Part shown: piece after piece, positions 1 to 7,814 of the stretch | How positions within the stretch are numbered: the first letter of the stretch is position 1 | Layout: each line of letters begins with the position of its first letter | Source of the DNA: Verrucomicrobiota bacterium | Lineage (GTDB): Bacteria; Verrucomicrobiota; Verrucomicrobiia; Limisphaerales; UBA1319 | NCBI GenBank assembly: GCA_022711435.1 | Contig: JAKLFB010000003.1 | Span: forward strand, 1-64,000 | DNA: 64,000 nucleotides | Direction of reading: 5' to 3' | Notes under the pieces: generated by a model | Database searches by the model: none | What the model was told of the DNA's origin: nothing | Seen by the model: only the letters and a program-made list of their open reading frames with translations | Translations under genes and position numbers: made by a program

Positions 1-120
1 GGGGAGTATCGGGATCGGTTTGGGCCGAGGCGGCGGAGCGGGGCGCGGCCGATGCGGGGAGTGGAGGCGCTGGGGGATCTGGCGACGATGAGGGATCTGC
101 GGGTGGATGCCGTGGGGTGA
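1..120 (+). CDS. C-terminal end of an unknown protein (partial)
   Basis: Frame 1 is open from the window edge to a TGA at 118-120 and gives 39 residues rich in Arg and Gly, ending in MRDLRVDAVG. The start lies outside the window. No family can be recognised from this short piece. It could be a chance open frame in GC-rich DNA, although there is about 260 bp of apparently noncoding DNA after it, as expected behind a gene end. Confidence 0.3.
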   Translation, partial: GEYRDRFGPRRRSGARPMRGVEALGDLATMRDLRVDAVG

Positions 121-384
121 AGTGCGGCGAATGGATCGAGGCAGGGTCTTTTTCGTATAGAAGGGATCATTGTAGCGCCGGCAAGCCGGGCGATCTCGGT
201 CATCTCCGGCCGTCCAGCCAATCAAGCCGTCACCACCACTGCCAGCGTTGACACTGGTCCAATCCGACAGTTTAACATTGATGCGCACACAGCGAACTCG
301 AGAGTATGATCTCGACTGGAGCGGGCCAGTTGCCGCGATCCAGGCGGCGAGGAAGATGTTCCAAGACTTTCGAAGGGTCAGCAA
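121..384. other. Intergenic region upstream of the alpha-galactosidase
   Basis: No convincing gene. It should hold the promoter of the alpha-galactosidase gene, but I see no clear -35/-10 pair. A GAAGGG stretch about 10 bases before the ATG at 385 is a plausible ribosome binding site. Confidence 0.3.
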
Positions 385-2922
385 ATGAAATTGACAATCG
401 ATCGGCAGGGCAAACGGGACAGGCAGAATCCTCGGAGGCCATTCGACATGGCAACACTGCTGGCAGCGGTCCTCCTATCCATGACGACGGTGGCGTCCTC
501 CCAGTCGGGCGAATTCCTTGCCTGCCGGCAGTGGGCGGACCGGTTCCTGGGTGTTTCCCCAAGCGCCAGCAACACTCCGTGTCTGAAGCTTCTGTTCGAG
601 GATGTTGCGGAGGGGATCACGCGGGGTCAATCCTGGCGGGGAACCCCTTACCAGCTCGGCACAAAAATCTACTCGCACGGCATCGCGTTCAACTCGACCA
701 AGCATATCTTGGTCCGACTCGGCCAGCCGGCCGCCCGGTTTGTCGCCGAGGTCGGGCTCGAGAACAACGACGACACGCGGCGCGGCGCCGCGCTGGGCAA
801 TGGGTCGGTGACGTTCCACGTTCTCGCGCGCGGCCGGGAGCTGTTCGCGTCGCCGGTCCTGCGGCTCGAGGACGGCGCGGTGCGCCTCGACGCGCCGCTG
901 GGCGGGGCGGCGGAGTTCGAGATCCGCGTCGGGGACGGGGGCGACGGGCGCGGCTGGGACCAAGCGCTCTGGGCGGAGGCCGCCGTGGTTCTTGAAGACG
1001 GCTGCAAGCTGCGGCTGCAGGATCTGCCGTGGGCGGAGAGCCTCGGGCACAATCCTTATGGGTTTGCGTTCCTTTACGGCGGGGAGCCGAGCGCGGCCCT
1101 GGCGGGGCGCTGGGAACGCCAGGCTCGCGAGCAGGCCCTGGATTCGCAGCGTTTGCTGCGGGAAGCGTGCTACCGGGACCCGGCCACCGGCCTCGAGGTT
1201 CGGGTCGAGGCCGTTCAGTTTGGGGATTTCCCCGCCATCGAGTGGGTGGTTTACCTGAAGAACAACGCCACCACCAACACGCCACTGATCGAATCGATCC
1301 AGGTATTGGACGGCATTTTGCCCGTGCCGGGAGCGGGTCCGTTTCGGCTTCACTGGGCCAAGGGCGCTGTGGCGTCATTCGACGACTTTGCGCCGCAGGA
1401 ATCCCTGCTGAAGGCCGGCGCGACACTGCATTGGCAGCCCGGAGGTGGCCGATCCTCGAGCCAGGTGCTGCCCTTTTTCAACGTCGAAGGGGCTGGGGGG
1501 GGCGTCATTGCCGCGCTGGGGTGGAGCGGCGAATGGGCTGCCGATTTCGCCTGCGACACCCGCGGCCAGCCGTCGCTCAAGGCGGGCATGGCGCTGACCC
1601 GCCTTTTCTTGCGACCCGGCGAATCGATCCGCACCCCTCGGATCCTGCTGTTGCGATACGAGGGCGACCGGTGGCGCGGACAGAACCTGCTTCGCCAGTT
1701 CCTGCTGGCCCATCACCGCCCCCGGCGGGCGGGGGAGCCGCTTGTTGGGCCCATCACGTGCGGCAATTGGGGCGGCACTGCCGCCGAGGTGCACCTGGAC
1801 AACATCCGGAAGATTATCGAGCACGACCTGCCGCTCGACTACTACTGGATCGACGCCGAATGGTTTGGCAAGGGCGGCTGGCCGGTCAACGTCGGCGATT
1901 GGGAGGTCAAGAAGAGCCTGTATCCGGCGGGCTTCCGGCCGCTGAGCGAGGCGCTGCGCGGGTCTGGCCGCGAGCTGATGCTCTGGTTCGAGCCCGAGCG
2001 GGTCTACAAGAACACGCCTTGGCATCAGGCGCATCGCGAGTGGCTGCTGGACGCCGGCGGCGACAGCTGCCTGCTCGACCTCGGCAATATCGAGGCGCGG
2101 CGGTTTCTGACGGAGTTCATCTCCTCGAAGGTGGACGAGTTCGGCCTCGGCTGTTACCGGCAGGATTTCAACATCGATCCGCTCGGTTTCTGGCGTCGGC
2201 ACGACGCTCCGGACCGGCAGGGCATGACCGAGATTCGATACATCGAGGGGCTCTATGCATTCTGGGACGAGCTGCTGGCGCGCCACCCGGGATTGATCAT
2301 CGACAACTGCGCCAGCGGGGGACGCCGGATCGATCTCGAGACAGTGGGTCGCGCCACGCCGTTCTGGCGGACCGACGGGCCGCGGGATGCCATCGCGCAC
2401 CAGTGCCACACCTACGGTCTGCTGGCCTGGGTGCCCCTGAGCGCCACCAGCCAGGATCGGGCCGGGGACAGCTACGAGTTCCGCAGCAGCATGTGCAGCT
2501 CCCTGTGCCTGAACTGGTGGGTGTCGGGCGACGCGCCCGCGGAGCGCATCCCGGACCGCTTCCCCTTCGCCTGGGCCAAGCAGACATTGGAGCAATACCT
2601 GAAAATCCGTTCGTTCTACTACGGGGACTATTATCCGCTGACCGCGTATTCGCAGGCGCGCGACCTTTGGCAGGCCTACCAGCTCGATCGGCCGGATCTG
2701 GCTCAGGGCCTGGTTGTCGCGCTGCGGCGTCCCGACAGCCCCTACGAATCCGCTCGTCTGGCTCTGCGCGGTCTCGAGGCGGATGCGGCGTATCAGGTGA
2801 GCAACCTCGACACGGGGGAACGGATCACGGCATCGGGCAAGGCGCTCGGCACCGAAGGGCTTTCCGTGGTGCTGAAGGCAAGGCCGGGCTCGGCTCTGAT
2901 CGCTTACGAGCGGATGAAGTGA
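385..2922 (+). CDS. Secreted GH36 alpha-galactosidase with NPCBM domain
   Basis: A glycoside hydrolase predicted to release alpha-linked galactose from oligo- or polysaccharides outside the cytoplasm. A hydrophobic signal (MATLLAAVLLSMTTVASS) follows a 21-residue basic leader, so the start could instead be the ATG at 448. Residues ~70-205 resemble an NPCBM/NEW2 carbohydrate-binding module (KIYSHGIAFN and a GDGGDGRGWDQALWA stretch). The rest is a clan GH-D barrel: YYWIDAEW near 486, MLWFEPERVY near 535, RQDFN near 591 carrying the presumed nucleophile Asp, and the acid/base region CASGGRRID to WRTDGPRD at ~642-665. At 845 residues it is long for GH36 because of the N-terminal module. It converges on a sulfatase gene only 13 bp away. 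Confidence in the family is high; the exact substrate is not known. Confidence 0.88.
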   Translation: MKLTIDRQGKRDRQNPRRPFDMATLLAAVLLSMTTVASSQSGEFLACRQWADRFLGVSPSASNTPCLKLLFEDVAEGITRGQSWRGTPYQLGTKIYSHGIAFNSTKHILVRLGQPAARFVAEVGLENNDDTRRGAALGNGSVTFHVLARGRELFASPVLRLEDGAVRLDAPLGGAAEFEIRVGDGGDGRGWDQALWAEAAVVLEDGCKLRLQDLPWAESLGHNPYGFAFLYGGEPSAALAGRWERQAREQALDSQRLLREACYRDPATGLEVRVEAVQFGDFPAIEWVVYLKNNATTNTPLIESIQVLDGILPVPGAGPFRLHWAKGAVASFDDFAPQESLLKAGATLHWQPGGGRSSSQVLPFFNVEGAGGGVIAALGWSGEWAADFACDTRGQPSLKAGMALTRLFLRPGESIRTPRILLLRYEGDRWRGQNLLRQFLLAHHRPRRAGEPLVGPITCGNWGGTAAEVHLDNIRKIIEHDLPLDYYWIDAEWFGKGGWPVNVGDWEVKKSLYPAGFRPLSEALRGSGRELMLWFEPERVYKNTPWHQAHREWLLDAGGDSCLLDLGNIEARRFLTEFISSKVDEFGLGCYRQDFNIDPLGFWRRHDAPDRQGMTEIRYIEGLYAFWDELLARHPGLIIDNCASGGRRIDLETVGRATPFWRTDGPRDAIAHQCHTYGLLAWVPLSATSQDRAGDSYEFRSSMCSSLCLNWWVSGDAPAERIPDRFPFAWAKQTLEQYLKIRSFYYGDYYPLTAYSQARDLWQAYQLDRPDLAQGLVVALRRPDSPYESARLALRGLEADAAYQVSNLDTGERITASGKALGTEGLSVVLKARPGSALIAYERMK

Positions 2923-2928
2923 GAAAGC

Positions 2929-2947
2929 GGCGGCATCACCGCCTTTT
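2929..2947. terminator. Hairpin with T-run between convergent genes
   Basis: GGCGG at 2929-2933 pairs with CCGCC at 2939-2943 around a 5-base loop and is followed by TTTT. It sits just after the alpha-galactosidase stop and overlaps the stop codon of the convergent sulfatase. It looks like a short intrinsic terminator for the + strand gene. The stem is only 5 bp, so this is tentative. Confidence 0.4.
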
Positions 2948-4390
2948 CGGGGCTGGGGATGGGGGCGGGATTGCCGAGCCGAACTTCGCGTTCCGGTCTT
3001 TCTCGTGGAGTGCGGTGTCGTGGAAGACGCCTTCCTGGACGGGCGCGTGGGCCTGGCGGGCGAATTCGGCCATCTTGGCGAGGACGGCCGGGTGGGCGGC
3101 GGCGATGTTGTATTGCTCGCGGATGTCGTTGGCGAGGTCGTAGAGCTCCCAGGGGGCGTTTGGCCGGGGGCGAACGGCCTTCCAATGGTCCATGCGGACG
3201 GCGGTCTGCTGGAGGAGCTCCCAGTAGAGGAACTGGTGCCGGGCCTGGGGTCGGCCGGCGGCGGCTTCACCGAGCAGCTCGGGCACGATCGAGATGCCGT
3301 CGATGTCCTTCGGCGCCGGGGCGCCGGCGAGCTCGGCGACAGTCGGGAGCACATCGGGGAAATACCAGAGCAGGTCGCTGACGCGTCCCGCCTGGATCCG
3401 GCCCGGCCAACGGACGATCATCGGGATTCGCAGGCCGCCTTCGTAGAGGGCGCCTTTCCTGCCGCGGAACGCAGCGCCCGTCTTTGGGTCCACGTTGGCG
3501 CCGAGGAAACCGCGCGGTGTTTCCGGGGTGGGGAAATAATCGGCGCCGCCGTTATCGCCGCTGAAGAAGACGATTGTGCGCTGGTTCAGGCCCAGCTCCT
3601 TGAGAAGGGCGAGCACCTCGCCCACCTGCCGGTCGAGCATGCTGACCATGGCGGCATAGCGCTTCGATTCGCCCGGCCAGTCTTTGTCCCTGTAAAGCGC
3701 CCAGGCGGGATCGGTCTCGGGAATATCGAACCATCCGTGAGGCGGTGTGAACGGCATGTAACAGTAAAAGGGGCGGTCGTAGTTGGCGCGGATGAACCTG
3801 ACGGCCTCGTCGAAGATCACGTACTGCGAATAGGTCTGGCCGGTGCGGCCGCCCTGGTTGCCGGCCAGCGGGATCTCCTGGCTGTTGCGGAGGATGTAGG
3901 CCGGGTAGTAGGAGTGGGCGTGGACCTGGTCGTAATACCCGACGAAAAGGTCGAACCCATGCTGTTCCGGCACGCCGGTCGAGCCGCGGCCGCCGCAGCC
4001 CCATTTCCCGAATCCGCCCGTCGCGTAGCCGGCGCGCTTCAACACCGACGCGATCGTTTCTTCACCGGCGCGCAGGGGCGTGCCGCCGCCGTTCAATCGC
4101 ACGGAGGTATGGCCGCTGTGCTTGCCGGTCATGAGGCAGCAGCGCGTGGGTGCGCAGACGGACGAGCCGGCCAGCGCCTGGGTGAAGCGGACGCCTTCGG
4201 CGGCCATGCGGTCGATGTTTGGCGTTTTCAAATGGGGATTGCCCATGCAGGAGAGCTCGTGGTAGCCGAGCTCGTCGGCGACGATATGGATGATGTTGGG
4301 TTGTTGGGTGGCGGCGTGGGCGCTGAAGAGGGCGGGGATGCTGGCAGCCGCCACGCAAGCCCATCGGCGGAAGGAGGCACGCGGATTCAT
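2936..4390 (-). CDS. Secreted FGly-dependent sulfatase
   Basis: An arylsulfatase-family enzyme predicted to remove sulfate esters from glycans in the periplasm or outside. The start at 4390 gives a signal peptide (WACVAAASIPALFSAHA), whereas the longer open frame to 4747 would run through the aspS gene. The sulfatase motif is C79-A-P-T-R, followed by CLMTGK, so Cys79 is the residue converted to formylglycine by a maturase not seen in this window. The first metal site reads ADELG instead of the common ADDLG, a conservative change. SGDNGG and GALYEGGLRIPMIVRWPG further on are typical S1-family elements. It is 484 residues, the normal size. It is divergent from aspS. Substrate unknown. Confidence 0.9.
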   Translation of the reverse strand: MNPRASFRRWACVAAASIPALFSAHAATQQPNIIHIVADELGYHELSCMGNPHLKTPNIDRMAAEGVRFTQALAGSSVCAPTRCCLMTGKHSGHTSVRLNGGGTPLRAGEETIASVLKRAGYATGGFGKWGCGGRGSTGVPEQHGFDLFVGYYDQVHAHSYYPAYILRNSQEIPLAGNQGGRTGQTYSQYVIFDEAVRFIRANYDRPFYCYMPFTPPHGWFDIPETDPAWALYRDKDWPGESKRYAAMVSMLDRQVGEVLALLKELGLNQRTIVFFSGDNGGADYFPTPETPRGFLGANVDPKTGAAFRGRKGALYEGGLRIPMIVRWPGRIQAGRVSDLLWYFPDVLPTVAELAGAPAPKDIDGISIVPELLGEAAAGRPQARHQFLYWELLQQTAVRMDHWKAVRPRPNAPWELYDLANDIREQYNIAAAHPAVLAKMAEFARQAHAPVQEGVFHDTALHEKDRNAKFGSAIPPPSPAPKRR

Positions 4391-4421
4391 AGCCGTGGGT
4401 TCATACCCGAATTCTAATCCC

Positions 4422-4451
4422 TTGTCACTTCGGAAGCGCTTCTGATAGAAC
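4422..4451 (+). promoter_or_regulatory. Candidate aspS promoter with GAAGCGCTTC palindrome
   Basis: TTGTCA at 4422-4427 and TAGAAC at 4446-4451 are 18 bp apart and could be a weak promoter for aspS. Between them is the perfect 10-bp palindrome GAAGCGCTTC (4433-4442). Its central CG dyad resembles LacI-family operators, so it might instead control the divergent sulfatase. This rests on sequence appearance only. Confidence 0.28.
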
Positions 4452-4465
4452 TTGCGCCACAAAAT

Positions 4466-6595
4466 ATGTCGCCTATCGACTACTCCCGGCGTGTTTTTTG
4501 CGGGCAGCTGACTTCGGCGGACACCGGCCGCGAGGTGCTGCTGGCCGGCTGGGTGGATGCATTCCGCGATCACGGCGGCCTGCTGTTCATCCATCTGCGA
4601 GATCGGAGCGGGATTGTGCAGGTCGTATTCAGCCCGGAGATTGGATCCACGGCGGTCTGCCAGCAAGCGGCCTCCCTGCGGGCCGAGTATTGCATCGCCG
4701 TGAGCGGCGAGGTCAAGCCGCGGCTCCCGGGCACCGAGAACGACCATATCTCGACGGGGACCATCGAAGTGATGGTCAAGGAACTGGCGGTTCTATCCGA
4801 ATCGGACGCCCTGCCGTTTCCTATCTCGGAGAAGGCCATGGTGGCGGGGGCGCCCTCGGCGAGCCTGGACCATGTGACCGAGGACCTGCGCCTCCAGCAT
4901 CGGTATCTGGACTTGCGCCGGCCCTCGATGCGGGATCATCTCATCGCGCGGCATCGGATCTTCCAGTGCGCCCGCCAGTTCCTCGATTCGCGGGGCTTTG
5001 TCGAGATCGAGACCCCGATGCTGACGATGAGCACGCCGGAGGGCGCGCGCGATTACCTGGTGCCGAGCCGGGTGCATCCCGGGAAATTCTACGCGCTGCC
5101 GCAGTCGCCGCAGCTCTTCAAGCAATTGCTCATGATCGGCGGGATGGAGCGATATTTCCAGCTCGCGCGCTGTTTCCGCGACGAGGACCTGCGTCCGAAC
5201 CGCCAGCCGGAGTTCACCCAGATCGATATCGAGGCTTCGTTCATCGACGAGGAATTCATCTACGAGATGATCGAGGAGCTGGCGGTGCGGATGTTTGCCG
5301 TCGGCGGCATCGAGCTTCCGCGCCCGTTCCCGCGCATGACCTATGCGGAGGCGATGGACACGACCGGGTCGGATCGTCCGGACCTGCGCTTCGGGATGCG
5401 ATTTGTGGACGTGACGGATCTGTTTTCGCAGACCCAGTACTCGATCTTCCGGCAGATCCTGCAGCGGGGCGGGCGGATCAAGGGCATCAACGTCCAGGGC
5501 CAGTCCGACCGCCTCAGCAAGAACGTGCTCCAGAACGAGTATGCCAAGGAGATTGTGCCGTCGTTCGGGGCCAAGGGCATGACGTGGATGCGCGCCGAGA
5601 AGGGCCAGCTCGCATCGAATGTGGTCCAGTTCTTCAGCCGCGGGGAGCAGGAGGCGCTCCGCGCGCGATTCGGCGTTGCGGATGGGGACGTTCTGATCCT
5701 GATTGCCGATCCGTCGCATGCGGTGGTGACGTCGGCGCTGGGCCAGCTGCGGCTGCATCTGGCGAACCGCCTCGGTCTGATTCCCGCCGGGCGCTTCTGC
5801 CCCGTCTGGGTGACCGAGTTCCCGCTGTTCGAGGCGACCGAGGAAGGCGGCGTCACGTCGAGCCACCACCCGTTTACGGCGCCGGACCGGACCGATTTCG
5901 ATCCGAGGAACGTCGAGGAGCTGCTGGCGCTCCGATCGCGCGCCTACGACCTGGTCGTCAACGGCGAGGAGCTGGGCGGCGGCAGCATCCGCATCAACCG
6001 GCGCGACCTGCAGCGGAAGATCTTCGATGCGCTCGGGCTGAGTGAGGAGGAGACCATGAACCGGTTCGGGTTCTTCCTCCGGGCATTCGATTTCGGGGCG
6101 CCGCCGCACGGCGGGCTGGCGCTGGGCATGGACCGCACCGTATCGATGATTCTGCAAACCCCATCGATCCGCGAGGTCATCGCGTTCCCCAAGAACCGGA
6201 GCGCCGGGTGTCCGCTGACGGGCGCGCCATCGACCGTGAAGCGCGAGCAGCTGGCGGAGCTGGGATTGCTGAACCTGGGAGGCACGGACAAGCTGGCCGG
6301 GGCGGACACGGCGGAGAACCGCGTGGATCATCTCTCCTGGGTGTCGCGGATCGGCATCGCGGCTGGCGAGCGGGCGATGATGGAGGAGGTTCTCGATCAG
6401 GCCGAGGCGCTGGCTTCCATCGCCACCGAGAACGCGGGCAAGGAGGAGCCGATCTGGGGCGTTGTGCCCGTCGCCAACCGCACCCGGCCGGGGACTCGGG
6501 CCCAGCGCTCGCCGCTGGCGGAGACGGGCCAGCTGCTCAAGAGCGCGCCCGCCGTTAAAGGCAGCTATTTCAAAGTCGCCAGCATTCTCGAGTAA
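4466..6595 (+). CDS. aspS: Aspartyl-tRNA synthetase fused to GatC
   Basis: Charges tRNA with aspartate. The bacterial-type AspRS covers residues 1 to ~607: N-terminal OB-fold, class II motif 2 (CFRDEDLRPNRQPEFTQ, ~236-252), the GAD insert at ~290-430, motif 3 (GLALGMDRTV near 550), and the usual end (VIAFPKNRSAGCPLTGAPS). Residues ~612-709 match GatC: a DHLSWVSRIGIAAGE helix, the EVLDQAEAL helix, and the GatC-type finish SAPAVKGSYFKVASILE. GatC is the small subunit that stabilises GatA in the GatCAB amidotransferase. The fusion ties the enzyme making Asp-tRNA to the one amidating it, which fits a non-discriminating AspRS serving tRNA-Asn as well. A bifunctional AspRS-GatC family is known, to my recollection. 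gatA starts 14 bp downstream, then gatB. Confidence 0.92.
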   Translation: MSPIDYSRRVFCGQLTSADTGREVLLAGWVDAFRDHGGLLFIHLRDRSGIVQVVFSPEIGSTAVCQQAASLRAEYCIAVSGEVKPRLPGTENDHISTGTIEVMVKELAVLSESDALPFPISEKAMVAGAPSASLDHVTEDLRLQHRYLDLRRPSMRDHLIARHRIFQCARQFLDSRGFVEIETPMLTMSTPEGARDYLVPSRVHPGKFYALPQSPQLFKQLLMIGGMERYFQLARCFRDEDLRPNRQPEFTQIDIEASFIDEEFIYEMIEELAVRMFAVGGIELPRPFPRMTYAEAMDTTGSDRPDLRFGMRFVDVTDLFSQTQYSIFRQILQRGGRIKGINVQGQSDRLSKNVLQNEYAKEIVPSFGAKGMTWMRAEKGQLASNVVQFFSRGEQEALRARFGVADGDVLILIADPSHAVVTSALGQLRLHLANRLGLIPAGRFCPVWVTEFPLFEATEEGGVTSSHHPFTAPDRTDFDPRNVEELLALRSRAYDLVVNGEELGGGSIRINRRDLQRKIFDALGLSEEETMNRFGFFLRAFDFGAPPHGGLALGMDRTVSMILQTPSIREVIAFPKNRSAGCPLTGAPSTVKREQLAELGLLNLGGTDKLAGADTAENRVDHLSWVSRIGIAAGERAMMEEVLDQAEALASIATENAGKEEPIWGVVPVANRTRPGTRAQRSPLAETGQLLKSAPAVKGSYFKVASILE

Positions 6596-6609
6596 CGCAA
6601 CGCACCCCC

Positions 6610-7812
6610 ATGGATTCCATCTGTCACTATCGCAACTCCGAGCCCGCCGCCAGCGGCGACGGTCCGCTGCGCGGCCTGCGCGTCGCGCTGCAGCCGAACT
6701 TCTCGGTGGCAGGCTGGCCGGCCGAGGCTGGATCGAAGGCGCTGGCGCAGTTCACCGCTCTCGAGGACGCGACCATCGTGCGGCGGCTGCGCCGGGCGGG
6801 GGCCGTCCTGTGGGGGTCGACCCGAATGAGCGAATTCGGATTCGGTCTTCGGGGCAGCCAGGCGGGTGGCGCGCTTCTCGAGCGCGCCGCCGATGTCGAG
6901 CTGGTCCTGGACCTGATGGGCGAGAGCCGCGCGGCGGCCTCCCGGGCCGGCGTCTGCGGATTCAAGCCCAGCTACGGCCTTGTGTCGCGCTGCGGCCTCG
7001 TGGATCTGATCCCATCGATGGAATGCTGCGGATTGCTCTCTCGAAGCCTTGCGCAGATCCGGGAGATCCTGAAGGTCGTTGCGGGCCCGGACGAGGGAGA
7101 TTTCTCGCTGCCGGACGAGAAAGCGCCGGACTTCTCCTCGCAAGCAATCGATCCGAGCCGAATCCGGATCGGCGTCCTGAGGGAAGCGCGAGAGGCGCTG
7201 TCTGCGGGTGCGCAGGCCTCGTTGCAGGCGTCGGTCGACGAGCTGGCTCGAGCGGGCTTTTCCATGGTCGAAGTGTCCTTGCCCGAGCACGGCCTCTTCC
7301 CGGTCGTCCATCGAATAGCCGGCTCCGTCGAGGCGTCCTCCTGCGCTGGGCGGTACGATTCGGTCCGGTATGGAGCGCGGGCGCCGGGCGGCAAGAATTG
7401 GAACGGCATGTATATCCGCACGCGCGGCGCCGCCTTTGGCGCGCTGCTGAAGAGCTATCTGATCCAGGGCGCTTTTTTCCAGTTTGACCGTTACGGGGCG
7501 TTCGAGGATGCGTGCCGGATCCGGGCGCGCCTGGTTGCCGGGATGGAGCGGCTTGCTGCCGAGGCCGATTTCCTGCTCCTTCCGGCGGTGGACGGCGCGG
7601 CGCCGGAGGCGCCTGCGACGCTGGCGGAGACATATGCGCAATTTGCGCCGACCCTGTTTGCCAACGTGACAGGCCAGCCCGCCCTGTTCCTGCCGGCCAG
7701 GCCCGGGGCGCCCGGGGCCGGATTCCAGCTGGCGGGGCCGAGGCGGAGCGATCCGCGGTTGATTGCGCTGGGCGAGCATGTGCTGAAGGGGCGGAAGGGA
7801 GGAGGGCAATAA
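6610..7812 (+). CDS. gatA: GatA-like amidase-signature protein lacking glutaminase residues
   Basis: Position between gatC (fused to aspS) and gatB, and preserved GatA landmarks, show descent from GatA: LRGLRVAL at 20-27, DATIVRRLRRAGAVLWGSTR at 53-72, GFKPSYGLVSRCGL at 117-130, EASSCAGRYDSVRYG at 241-255. Normal GatA uses a Lys-cisSer-Ser triad to hydrolyse glutamine. Here the Lys of the IKD motif is Gln28, the PGGSSGGS loop is missing, and the nucleophile position in GSDTGGS falls at Glu105 of LMGESR. The glutamine-binding Asp region (ANDLLTTP in typical GatA) reads PTLFANVTGQP. The protein is 400 residues against ~485 and lacks the N-terminal helices. I infer a structural, non-glutaminase subunit. 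Reading frame and codon use look intact, so it is not an obvious pseudogene. Confidence 0.82.
   Translation: MDSICHYRNSEPAASGDGPLRGLRVALQPNFSVAGWPAEAGSKALAQFTALEDATIVRRLRRAGAVLWGSTRMSEFGFGLRGSQAGGALLERAADVELVLDLMGESRAAASRAGVCGFKPSYGLVSRCGLVDLIPSMECCGLLSRSLAQIREILKVVAGPDEGDFSLPDEKAPDFSSQAIDPSRIRIGVLREAREALSAGAQASLQASVDELARAGFSMVEVSLPEHGLFPVVHRIAGSVEASSCAGRYDSVRYGARAPGGKNWNGMYIRTRGAAFGALLKSYLIQGAFFQFDRYGAFEDACRIRARLVAGMERLAAEADFLLLPAVDGAAPEAPATLAETYAQFAPTLFANVTGQPALFLPARPGAPGAGFQLAGPRRSDPRLIALGEHVLKGRKGGGQ
7797..7807 (+). promoter_or_regulatory. Strong ribosome binding site of gatB
   Basis: A GGGAGGAGGG stretch inside the last codons of gatA lies about 8 bases before the ATG at 7815. It decides the gatB start, because the open frame itself extends far upstream inside gatA. 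Confidence 0.6.
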
Positions 7813-7814
7813 GC

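Noticed and set aside
4793..6331. Antisense open frame inside aspS
   Set aside because: aspS is unmistakable on the plus strand; the antisense frame has no motif.
6610..7812. Idea that gatA is a frameshifted pseudogene
   Set aside because: The frame is continuous from an ATG behind aspS to the gatB ribosome binding site, and the C-terminal half keeps GatA motifs in frame. Loss of catalytic residues looks like divergence rather than a frameshift.
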